Assembly: GCA_016874555.1 (NCBI GenBank)
Contig: VGTW01000001.1
Coordinates: forward strand, 23,637 to 87,636
Reading direction: 5' to 3'
Source of the DNA: Gammaproteobacteria bacterium
GTDB lineage: Bacteria > Pseudomonadota > Gammaproteobacteria > Steroidobacterales > Steroidobacteraceae
DNA: 64,000 nt
Shown in pieces: positions 29,442 to 37,871 of this stretch (position 1 is its first letter; each line of letters opens with the position of its first letter). Below the pieces are notes generated by a model, which saw only the letters and a program-made list of their open reading frames with translations, ran no database searches and was not told where the DNA came from. The position numbers and the translations under genes were made by a program.

Positions 29442-31220
29442 TCAGACGATGGTCGCGTCGGTCTCGAGGACGCTGCCATCGCCATCGATCACGACACGAG
29501 ACAGCGCCACGACCTGCGGCAGAACATGAGTAGCGTAGAAGCGCGCTGCAGCCAGCTTACCGCGCAAATAATCGGCATCGGTCGCGCCATCAGCTAGTTT
29601 GCCAGCTGCGATGGCAGCTGACTTGGCGAGCATCCAGCCGCCAAGCGCATACCCGGCGAGCCGCAACAAGGGCACGGCCACCGCCAGCGCGCGTTCGGGA
29701 GCCTGCGCATAGGCGCCGAGCGCGTGGCGGGCAGCATGCTCCAGCACATCGAGCGCCTCAAGTGCCGCTTTCTGGCTCGTCTGCACCGCCTGATCGTTTG
29801 TATCAGCTGCATTCAGCTCGCGGCGAGCATCGACTAATAGCGCCGTCAGTGCCGAACCGCGATCACGCGCAATCTTGCGGCCAATGAAATCATTGGCCTG
29901 AATACCGGTTGTACCCTCATAGATGGTGGTTATGCGTACGTCGCGGTAGGGCTGAGCCGCACCCGTTTCTTCGATGAAGCCCATACCGCCGTGCACCTGC
30001 ACACCCAGAGATGCCAGCTCGATACCCACTTCGGTACTGCAAGCTTTGACCACGGGGATCAACAATTCACCGCGCGCCTTGGCGTCCGCACGCACCACCT
30101 CGTCAGGATGCTTACCACCGAGATCGAGCTGAAATGCTGCATACAACGCGACCGCGCGCAGCGCCTCGACTTGCGAGCGCATAGAAAGCAACGTGCGCTT
30201 GACATCAGGGTGATGAATGATTGGCGCGGGCGGAGCGACCCCCGGCGGCTTGCCCTGCACGCGGGTACGCGCCCACTCGGCTGCCTGCTGATATGCACGG
30301 TCGGCGATAGCATAACCTTCGAGTCCCACCGACAGTCGCGCTGCGTTCATCATCACGAACATGTATTCGAGTCCGCGTCCCGCCACGCCCACAAGATACG
30401 CGATTGCACCCTGCTGCTGGCCGTAGGCCATCACGCAGGTCGGGCTGCCGTGAATGCCCAGCTTGTGCTCGATCGAAATGCACTGCACATCGTTGCGCTC
30501 GCTGAGCGAGCCGTCATCGTTAGCCAAAATCTTTGGCACGATGAACATCGAGATGCCTTTGACGCCCGGTGGCGCGCCATCGATACGCGCAAGCACCAAA
30601 TGGATGATATTCGACGCGAGATCGTGCTCACCGTAAGTGATGAAAATCTTTTGACCAAATAACCGGTAGTGATCACCCTCAACGACTGCTCGAGTGCGCA
30701 CCGCTCCAAGATCCGAGCCCGCCTGCGGCTCGGTGAGATTCATGGTGCCGGTCCATTCGCCGCTCGCCATGCGCGTCAGGAACAACGCCTTTTGTCGCTC
30801 GGTACCAAAATGTTCGAGGGCTTCGACGGCACCCTGCGTGAGCATCGGGCAGAGCTTGAAAGAAAGATTAGACGCCGACCAAAGTTCTTCGACGGCCGTG
30901 CCAATGAAACTCGGTGCACCCTGCCCACCATAGTCCTGCGGCGCGCGCAAACCCGACCAGCCGCCCTCGGCAAACTGTTTGTAGGCTGCCTTGAACCCCT
31001 GCGGCGTCACCACGCCCTCGGGCGTCCAGCGCGCACCCTCTCGATCAGCACTCTTGTAGAGCGGATCGAGCACATTTTCGGCGAACTTAGCGGCCTCGCC
31101 CAAAATGGCATCTGCGAGTTCGGGCGAGTAATCGGCAAAAGCCGGGCAGGCCTGCAAGGCAGACTCATCGAGCAACTCGTGGATGACGAACTGCAAATCC
31201 TTCAGCGGCGCGCGATACAT
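29442..31220 (-). CDS. Acyl-CoA dehydrogenase
   Basis: MNLTEPQAGSDLGAVRTRA, FGQKIFITYGEHD, GGMGFIEETGAAQPYRDVRITTIYEGTTGIQ. Confidence 0.95.
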   Translation of the reverse strand: MYRAPLKDLQFVIHELLDESALQACPAFADYSPELADAILGEAAKFAENVLDPLYKSADREGARWTPEGVVTPQGFKAAYKQFAEGGWSGLRAPQDYGGQGAPSFIGTAVEELWSASNLSFKLCPMLTQGAVEALEHFGTERQKALFLTRMASGEWTGTMNLTEPQAGSDLGAVRTRAVVEGDHYRLFGQKIFITYGEHDLASNIIHLVLARIDGAPPGVKGISMFIVPKILANDDGSLSERNDVQCISIEHKLGIHGSPTCVMAYGQQQGAIAYLVGVAGRGLEYMFVMMNAARLSVGLEGYAIADRAYQQAAEWARTRVQGKPPGVAPPAPIIHHPDVKRTLLSMRSQVEALRAVALYAAFQLDLGGKHPDEVVRADAKARGELLIPVVKACSTEVGIELASLGVQVHGGMGFIEETGAAQPYRDVRITTIYEGTTGIQANDFIGRKIARDRGSALTALLVDARRELNAADTNDQAVQTSQKAALEALDVLEHAARHALGAYAQAPERALAVAVPLLRLAGYALGGWMLAKSAAIAAGKLADGATDADYLRGKLAAARFYATHVLPQVVALSRVVIDGDGSVLETDATIV

Positions 31221-31266
31221 GGCGTTCCTTCGTCGGGGGGAGGGCGAATGTTAGAACTTTTGAACC

Positions 31267-32208
31267 CTAGGCGGCGAGCGCCGGCACGAGGTTGGCGGCG
31301 AGGAAATCGACGAACGCCTTAACCCTCTCATCGGCCGCAAGCTTTCCCGGGAATACCGCGCAGAGCGGTGCCTGCTCGGGCGGACGCCAATCAGGCAGCA
31401 CACGTTTCAGGCGTTGCGCGGCCAGACCTTGTCGGCACAGGAACTCGGGGAGCACGCCGATACCGAGGCCCGCCGCCACCGACGCATGCAGCAATGCGGG
31501 ATCATTGACCGCGAGCTTGGGGCATACAGCTAGCTCCTCCCGGCGCTGGCCGTTGGCCAGTCGAAGGAGGTAATTCGACCCGGGCGGCGTCTCGGGGGTA
31601 AGTAAGTCGAAGCGAACGAGGTCGGCCGGGGTCGCAGGTTCACCCGCCTTCTGCAAGTAGCTTGGCGTTGCACACAGCACAGCCGGCGGCGCACCGAGCA
31701 CCCGCGACACCCGCTCGGCCGATGGGTGCTGACCCACCTGAATGACGATGTCATGGGCGAGGTCCGGCCCCCCCAGATTCGCATCTTCCAAGACCCCCTG
31801 GGCAGCGCTCACTTCACCGAGCTCCACGTCCAGTGGGATCTGCGGATAGCGTTCGAGAAAGCGGGGTACCAAAGGCGCCAGCAGCACCCGACCATAGGTC
31901 GTCTCGGCAAGGACCCGCAACGGTCCGCTGCGCGACTCGATGAGCTCGGCGGCAAGTCGCCGCGCCTCGTCGGTGGACTGCAGGATTGCACGCGCGGCCG
32001 GGAGCAATCGCTCCCCGGCCAGCGTCAGTCGCAGGCGCCGAGTGGTGCGGGTCATCAGCTGCACCCCGAGCTCAGCCTCGAGCTCGGCGATCGCTCGACT
32101 GACCGCCGCTTTGGGTACGCCGAGGGCTCTGGCAGCCGCGGAAAAGCCGTTGAGATCGATGATCTTAGCGAAGGTCGCCATGTGGGCAGGAGACCAAAAC
32201 TGCGGCAT
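31267..32208 (-). CDS. LysR-family transcriptional regulator
   Basis: FAKIIDLNGFSAAARALGVPKAAVSRAIAELEAELGVQLMTRTTRRLRLT. Confidence 0.92.
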   Translation of the reverse strand: MPQFWSPAHMATFAKIIDLNGFSAAARALGVPKAAVSRAIAELEAELGVQLMTRTTRRLRLTLAGERLLPAARAILQSTDEARRLAAELIESRSGPLRVLAETTYGRVLLAPLVPRFLERYPQIPLDVELGEVSAAQGVLEDANLGGPDLAHDIVIQVGQHPSAERVSRVLGAPPAVLCATPSYLQKAGEPATPADLVRFDLLTPETPPGSNYLLRLANGQRREELAVCPKLAVNDPALLHASVAAGLGIGVLPEFLCRQGLAAQRLKRVLPDWRPPEQAPLCAVFPGKLAADERVKAFVDFLAANLVPALAA

Positions 32209-32277
32209 GGGTGAGACTCCGAACCCCTAATACGATTATATTGTTCTACTAAAGATTCAAAATTACAACTAAATATC

Positions 32278-32355
32278 CTGCATGACCCAATCGTGGCTAT
32301 GCCGAGGCACCCCTGCCCTGGTGCTCGGAGTGTTTACCACGACCCCGGTTTTAGC
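32278..32355 (+). repeat. Left arm of an inverted repeat (62-bp core, extended 78 bp)
   Basis: CTGCATGACCCAATCGTGGCTATGCCGAGGCACCCCTGCCCTGGTGCTCGGAGTGTTTACCA; 58/62 identical to the reverse complement of 33958-34019. Confidence 0.92.
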
Positions 32356-33208
32356 GACCGACGACCTGCTGGGTCCTACCGCGACTCGCGAAGGGGAAGA
32401 GGCCCTCGTCTGGGCCTCCAAGGTGACCTGCGTCACCACCGAAGGCGGGGTCACACGCTACGGGATTTGGGAAGGCAAGATATACAGCCGAGCGCCGGGC
32501 GAGAAGGATCGGCAAATCTTCAATGTCATCGGAATCAACACCCGCCTCTGCGAGCGCCATGTGGACCCCGCTCGCGGCAACGGTTAACGCAGCGTCTCGC
32601 GCGAGATCTTGATCTACCTCAACCTGCAGACCGGCGAGATTCTCAACCGCTGGCAGAACCCGTGGACCGGCGAAACCGTCGGGGTCATCCATGTGGCCAA
32701 CGACCCCGTCAACGTGCGCCTGCCGCGGTTCGCACGCGAGCCCGACGGCAAGCCGATCGCGGTGACGCTGCGCTAATACGATCAGTCGTTCGTGTCGTCG
32801 CGCGAGATTCCCTTTATTTACGAAATTCCGCTCGGCGGGTCCTACCAGGAGTACGTCGGTGGCACTTACCCCGCAACGGAAATCTTCAGTGACTATTATC
32901 GAGCGAACGACTTCCTCGACCCCAACCGTACCCGCCTTGGCGAGTCGCGGATCTCACGGCAGCGTATCTCAAGCTGGCTACCCTGGATGAAGATGCATGA
33001 CCTACCAGGTATCATAAGATTTAACGCCAACGGCTACTCGACCTTCGACAAGTCACGGATCCCGCCGCGGCTCACGCAGGTATTGATCATCCGCTATTCC
33101 GAATATCTCACTCCACCCCCGCTCGGCGACGGGCGCGAAAACGCCACCACCTGGACGGTTACCAAAAAGTGGATAGACGGGCGTCGATCGAATAAGGAGA
33201 ACAAGTGA
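32282..33208 (+). pseudogene. DUF1838-family protein gene interrupted by two in-frame TAA codons
   Basis: One frame throughout; TAA at 32585-32587 and 32774-32776; family-like sequence before, between and after (SREILIYLNLQTGEILNRWQNPWTGE; IPLGGSYQEYVGGTYPATEIFSDYY; SSWLPWMKMHDLPG). Confidence 0.8.
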
Positions 33209-33714
33209 TGTCACTCAGCGTCTTCGCCGCCACGGTCGAGTTGTTTCTGCCCATTTTGGCCAACCTCGGCAAAATGCTCGAAAAGGCCAAGGCTCATGCT
33301 GAGGCCAAAAAACTGGATGTGGGCGTCATCGAAAATTTGCGAATCGCGCCCGACATGTTTCCGCTCAAGAGACAGGTGCAGCTCGCAACCGATTTCGCCA
33401 AGAACAGCACGGCAAGACTAGCGGGTATCGAAGCGCCCAAGTTTCCCGACGAAGAGCAAACGCTAGATGAGCTCGGCGTACGAGTGCACAGCACGATCGC
33501 TTGGCTGCAGACCATCACCCCTGCCCAGCTTGAGGGTGCCCTGCAGCGACACATCGTGCTGCCGCTGCGCACGCGTACCCTCGAATTGGATGGTCTGCCT
33601 TTCATCCAGCGCTGGGCGCTACCCAATTTCTATTTTCACGTCACCACCACCTACACGCTGCTGCGTGAAGCCGGCGTAGAAGTCGGCAAGCAGGATTTTT
33701 TGGGCGGGGTCTAA
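33208..33714 (+). CDS. DUF1993-family protein
   Basis: MSLSVFAATVELFLPILANLGKMLEKAKAHAEAKKLD...LPNFYFHVTTTYTLLREAGVEVGKQDFLG; start overlaps the DUF1838 stop. Confidence 0.88.
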   Translation: MSLSVFAATVELFLPILANLGKMLEKAKAHAEAKKLDVGVIENLRIAPDMFPLKRQVQLATDFAKNSTARLAGIEAPKFPDEEQTLDELGVRVHSTIAWLQTITPAQLEGALQRHIVLPLRTRTLELDGLPFIQRWALPNFYFHVTTTYTLLREAGVEVGKQDFLGGV

Positions 33715-33859
33715 GCCAGGTCTCGGGCAGGCCCAGGCTGGGCGGAAACTCATCCCCCGCTGGCGACTGTCGGCGCTAAACGGGCTACCGCCCGTGTGAT
33801 CGATCACCGCACGGCGACATCGCCTGCGATCACGCGCAGCGGCATACGGTGGGCCGGAG

Positions 33860-34015
33860 CGTTAGCAACCACTCCAGAATATAAATGCGGCGCTCCCAAC
33901 GATCGGCGAGCTCGCGGTCAAGATTGCCGGTCGGTTCGTCGGCTAACACCAGCGCCTTGGTCAACAGTCCGAGCACCAGGGCAGAGGTGCCTCGGCATAG
34001 CCACGAGTGGGTCAT
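33860..34015 (-). pseudogene. Remnant of an ABC-transporter ATPase (ALVLADEPTGNLD) fused to the right inverted-repeat arm
   Basis: MTHSWLCRGTSALVLGLLTKALVLADEPTGNLDRELADRW; Walker B only, no Walker A. Confidence 0.7.
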
Positions 34016-34019
34016 GCAG
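33942..34019 (-). repeat. Right arm of the inverted repeat (62-bp core 33958-34019)
   Basis: Reverse complement matches 32278-32339 at 58/62. Confidence 0.92.
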
Positions 34020-36516
34020 AATCTCCACGTAGCGTACTCGCCGGCGGTTGCTGCAACACGCTGCGAGTCGCTAGCCAGCCACTCGTCGCTACCAACAGAC
34101 CGCCGCCAAATAGACCGATCACCCAGATCAAAGGATCAAATGCGTAGCTCACTTGTAGGATCTGCCTGGCGAGAAAATAACCGGCGATCGATGCGCCGAT
34201 CGCGGCTAGAAACCCCGACAACAAACCGAGGGCGCTGAACTCTGCAATGATGCCGCGAGCGACGGTGCCACGGCTCGCTCCGAGCGTGCGTAACATCGCG
34301 CTTTCGTAACGACGCTCGTCGCGCGAAGCCTGCACGGCGGCCAGCAACACCACGAGTCCGGCGAACAAGGTAAATACGAAAACGCTCTGTACCGCGAACA
34401 CCGCTTTGTCAATAACCGAGCGCACTTGCGATAGCAGGTCATCAAGGTCGAATACCGAGACACTCGGGAAACGTCGTACGAGATCGGCGATCACTCTGCC
34501 GTCGCCAGGCTTTAAGTAGGCGCTCGTCATCCAAGTCCCCGCGAGCTCATCAAGTAAGCCTGGCGGAAAGACGACGAAAAAGTTGGGTTGAAAACCGTCC
34601 CACTTGATCTTGCGGACGCTGGCGACTTCCGCTTCGATGGTTTCACCAGCGACGTCAAAGGTCATCTTGTCGCCGATGCGCAGCCCGAGACCCTGCTGAT
34701 ACTCATCGGAGATCGAGACCAGCGGCCGACCATGCTCGGCCGCCGTCCACCACCGTCCATCGACGATGACGTTGTCACTGCCGAGTTCTGCTTGCCAGGT
34801 GATATTTTGATCGCGTCGTGAATAACCCTCGCCTCGCGGATCACTGAAGACGATAGTCTCAACAGACTTGTCATTGAGTTGCGTGAGGCGCGCGCGGATC
34901 ATCGGCAGCGCCCGAGAGCGACTGGCGCCACTCTCCCCCAGAAAATCGAAGAAGGCCTCACGTTCGTCGGGCGGAATATTGATGAAAAAGAAGTTGGGAA
35001 GATCCGCAGGTAGGCTGCGTCGCCAATCATTTAGCAGGTCGTTGCGCACCACAGCGAGCAGCAATAACACCATGAGACCCAAACCGAAAGCGACGATCTG
35101 CACCACGCTTTCAGCGCGGCGACGACTGAGATTGGCAATGCCGTAGCGCCATGAGACGCCCACCGTGCCGCGCAAAGATCCTGCGATACGTACGAGTATC
35201 CAACCGGCGACGCCCAGTACCGCGGTGAATACCGCAAGTCCGATCACAAAGCCAAAGAATAGGCGTAGATCGCGCACCACGTACCAGACAAGAAAGACGA
35301 CGGCAGTCACTGCAGGTCCGAACGCCAGCCAAATCACTGGCGGTGGCGGCTCCATGTCACGACGCAGCACGCGGATGGCTGGGACACGCGAAAGCTGTAA
35401 CAGCGGCGGTAGCGCAAATCCGGCAAGTAAAGCCACCGAGGTCAGAAGTCCGAGCGCGAGCGGCACCAGGTCGGGTGGCGGCAAATCTGCCACCAAGAGC
35501 CCCTGCAGCGCCTGCAGAAGCCACTCCTGCGCCAAAAAACCGAGGGCCGCACCGAGCACGGCGGCGGCGAGGGCGATGATCAGCAGTTGTAGCAAGCTCA
35601 CCGCTAGAATCAGTCCGCGAGTCGCACCCAGAGTTTTGAGTAGCGCCACGGAGTCGAAGTGTCGCTGCACGTAGCGTCGCGCAGCCATCGCGACCGCGAT
35701 CGCGCACAGCAGCACAGCGACGAGACTCGCGAGACTGAGAAAACGTCCCGCACGATCGATGGCGTTCTGGATTTGCGGGCTGGCTTCGGCAATATCGCGC
35801 AAACGTTCGCCGCGCTGCTTTTTTTTGTCGAGCCAAATCTTGAAGCGTTCGATTTGCTGACGATCGCCAGCGAACAACAGCGCATGGGTGGCGCGGGAGC
35901 CAGGCTGCAGCAAGCGGGTCGAAGGCAGATCGTCGGCATGCATCAGCATGGACGGCGCGAGCTCGCCGAAGCCGCCGCCCTGGTCAGGACGAGTAATCAG
36001 CACCCGCGTGATGCGGAAGTTCGCTGCGCCGACCGAGGCGTTATCGCCAACCCGCGCATCGAGCGCCGCAAGCAGTTTGGAGTCGGGCCAGACCTCACCG
36101 GGACGAGGTCCGCCATCAACAGGTGTTGGCGTGCCAAACGCCTGCGGCGCAACGCCGACCACGCCGCGTAACGGGTATCCCTCGCCCACCGCACGCAGGT
36201 TGGCCAGCTGGTTACGATTATCGCGAAAGACGACGCTCAACACCGAAGTCGTGCGCGCCGTGCGCAGCCCCCGATTCTTTGCCTCGACTGCGTACCTCTC
36301 GTCGAGCGCAGCCGAGGCCGACTCGAGCCGCAGGTCGGCAGCCAGCACTTCATTGGCCTGCAGGGCTACCGACTGACTGATGCGATTGACCAGAAAACTG
36401 ACGCCGGTCAGGGCGCCCACGGCCACCGTTAGTGCTACCAAAAGAATACCGAGCTCGCCCGACCTCCACTCACGACCGAGCAGGCGCACCCCAAGAATTG
36501 TAGCGCGGCGCAGCAT
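34012..36516 (-). CDS. ybbP: ABC transporter permease, FtsX/YbbP-like
   Basis: 834 aa; several TM regions; VALLKTLGATRGLILAVSLLQ; MLRTLGASRGTVARGI. Confidence 0.9.
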   Translation of the reverse strand: MLRRATILGVRLLGREWRSGELGILLVALTVAVGALTGVSFLVNRISQSVALQANEVLAADLRLESASAALDERYAVEAKNRGLRTARTTSVLSVVFRDNRNQLANLRAVGEGYPLRGVVGVAPQAFGTPTPVDGGPRPGEVWPDSKLLAALDARVGDNASVGAANFRITRVLITRPDQGGGFGELAPSMLMHADDLPSTRLLQPGSRATHALLFAGDRQQIERFKIWLDKKKQRGERLRDIAEASPQIQNAIDRAGRFLSLASLVAVLLCAIAVAMAARRYVQRHFDSVALLKTLGATRGLILAVSLLQLLIIALAAAVLGAALGFLAQEWLLQALQGLLVADLPPPDLVPLALGLLTSVALLAGFALPPLLQLSRVPAIRVLRRDMEPPPPVIWLAFGPAVTAVVFLVWYVVRDLRLFFGFVIGLAVFTAVLGVAGWILVRIAGSLRGTVGVSWRYGIANLSRRRAESVVQIVAFGLGLMVLLLLAVVRNDLLNDWRRSLPADLPNFFFINIPPDEREAFFDFLGESGASRSRALPMIRARLTQLNDKSVETIVFSDPRGEGYSRRDQNITWQAELGSDNVIVDGRWWTAAEHGRPLVSISDEYQQGLGLRIGDKMTFDVAGETIEAEVASVRKIKWDGFQPNFFVVFPPGLLDELAGTWMTSAYLKPGDGRVIADLVRRFPSVSVFDLDDLLSQVRSVIDKAVFAVQSVFVFTLFAGLVVLLAAVQASRDERRYESAMLRTLGASRGTVARGIIAEFSALGLLSGFLAAIGASIAGYFLARQILQVSYAFDPLIWVIGLFGGGLLVATSGWLATRSVLQQPPASTLRGDSA

Positions 36517-36518
36517 GA

Positions 36519-37196
36519 TCAGCCCGGCCCCATGCGCCCGGATTCCATGACCCAGACGCGACCGCAGCGCGCCGCAAGCGAGCGGTCATGGGTGACAAGT
36601 GCGAGCGTGGTGCCGGAGGTGGCGTTAAGATCAAACAGCAAATCAGCAATCTTTGCCCCCGTACCGGTATCGAGATTACCCGTGGGTTCATCGGCGAATA
36701 GCACCGCAGGCCGCGTGACGAAAGCGCGCGCGATCGCCACGCGCTGCTGCTCACCGCCTGAAAGTTGCCTTGGATAGTGGTCAACTCGCTCGCGCAGGCC
36801 GACACGCTCGAGCGCTTCGAGTGCTCCGCCACGTGCATCGCGGCGATCCGCGAGCTCCAGCGGCAGCATCACGTTTTCGAGTGCAGTCAATGCCGGCACC
36901 AGATGAAACGACTGAAACACAAAACCTACCCGCTCGGCACGCAATCGCGCCCGCCCATCTTCATCGAGCGAGGTGAGATCGACGCCATCGAGTAACACCT
37001 TGCCCTCGCTTGGCACGTCGAGTCCTGCCAGTAACGCCAACAAGGTCGATTTACCGGCTCCGGAAACGCCAACGATGGCGACCGACTCACCGGCATGCAC
37101 CTGGAACGAGACCTGCTGAACGATGGTCAGCGTACCTTCTGGACTGCTAACCTGTTTGCTGAGGTCCCGAACTTCGAGGACGATATCTTTGGTCAC
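36519..37196 (-). CDS. ybbA: ABC transporter ATP-binding protein, YbbA-like
   Basis: VGVSGAGKSTLLALLAGLD, LSGGEQQRVAIARAF, LFADEPTGNLDTGT; probable GTG start 37196. Confidence 0.92.
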   Translation of the reverse strand: MTKDIVLEVRDLSKQVSSPEGTLTIVQQVSFQVHAGESVAIVGVSGAGKSTLLALLAGLDVPSEGKVLLDGVDLTSLDEDGRARLRAERVGFVFQSFHLVPALTALENVMLPLELADRRDARGGALEALERVGLRERVDHYPRQLSGGEQQRVAIARAFVTRPAVLFADEPTGNLDTGTGAKIADLLFDLNATSGTTLALVTHDRSLAARCGRVWVMESGRMGPG

Positions 37197-37824
37197 AAAA
37201 CGTTCCTTCGTCTTGGCGTCGCTACTAGCTAACCTGCCGACTTGGGCCTTGGGCAATGACGCGCGCGGCAAGTTCCCGACCATCCTGGTCCTGGGGGATA
37301 GCGTCAGCGCCGGTTACGGACTCACGAACGGCGAAGGCTGGGTGGCTGTGCTGCAGGCGCGACTCAAGGCTCAAGGTTACGGGTACCGCGTGGTCAATGC
37401 CAGCGTTAGCGGCGAAACCACAACCGGTGGACTTGCAAGACTTCCGCGAGCGCTCAGCGTGCATCGACCCGAAATCGTCATCGTCGAACTCGGGGGCAAC
37501 GACGGGCTCCGGGCGCTACCGCTGGAAACCTCCAGGGCCAATCTAGACAAAATCATCCAGTCCGCAAAAACGTCCGGTGCAAAAGTGCTGCTGCTCGGTA
37601 TGAAGATCCCGCCAAATTATGGGCTGCGGTACTCGGCCGGCTTCGAGCAAGTCTTCAAAGACCTAGCACGCCAGCACAAGCTACCGTTCGAACCCTTTTT
37701 TCTCGAGAAAATCGCACTCGTTCCCGGCATGATTCAGGCTGACGGTTTACATCCTACGGCAAAGGCCCAACCGATCATGCTCGATACTATCTGGCCGGTG
37801 TTGAAGCCGATGTTACAGCGCTGA
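37189..37824 (+). CDS. tesA: Arylesterase / acyl-CoA thioesterase I-like GDSL hydrolase
   Basis: ILVLGDSVSAGYGL, VELGGNDGLRAL, DGLHPTAKAQ; likely TTG start 37189, signal peptide follows. Confidence 0.9.
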   Translation: MVTKRSFVLASLLANLPTWALGNDARGKFPTILVLGDSVSAGYGLTNGEGWVAVLQARLKAQGYGYRVVNASVSGETTTGGLARLPRALSVHRPEIVIVELGGNDGLRALPLETSRANLDKIIQSAKTSGAKVLLLGMKIPPNYGLRYSAGFEQVFKDLARQHKLPFEPFFLEKIALVPGMIQADGLHPTAKAQPIMLDTIWPVLKPMLQR

Positions 37825-37871
37825 CTCGGACTCGATCGCGATAATTTTTGCAGTTTCGCTGAGGTTCTTGT

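Noticed and set aside
32282-33208. Programmed stop readthrough in DUF1838
   Set aside because: Not adopted as primary explanation: two TAA codons, the least readthrough-prone stop, and no obvious stimulatory element; kept only as an alternative.
32278-34019. Insertion sequence
   Set aside because: Inverted repeats are present but there is no transposase and no target duplication that I can identify; called only as an inverted repeat.
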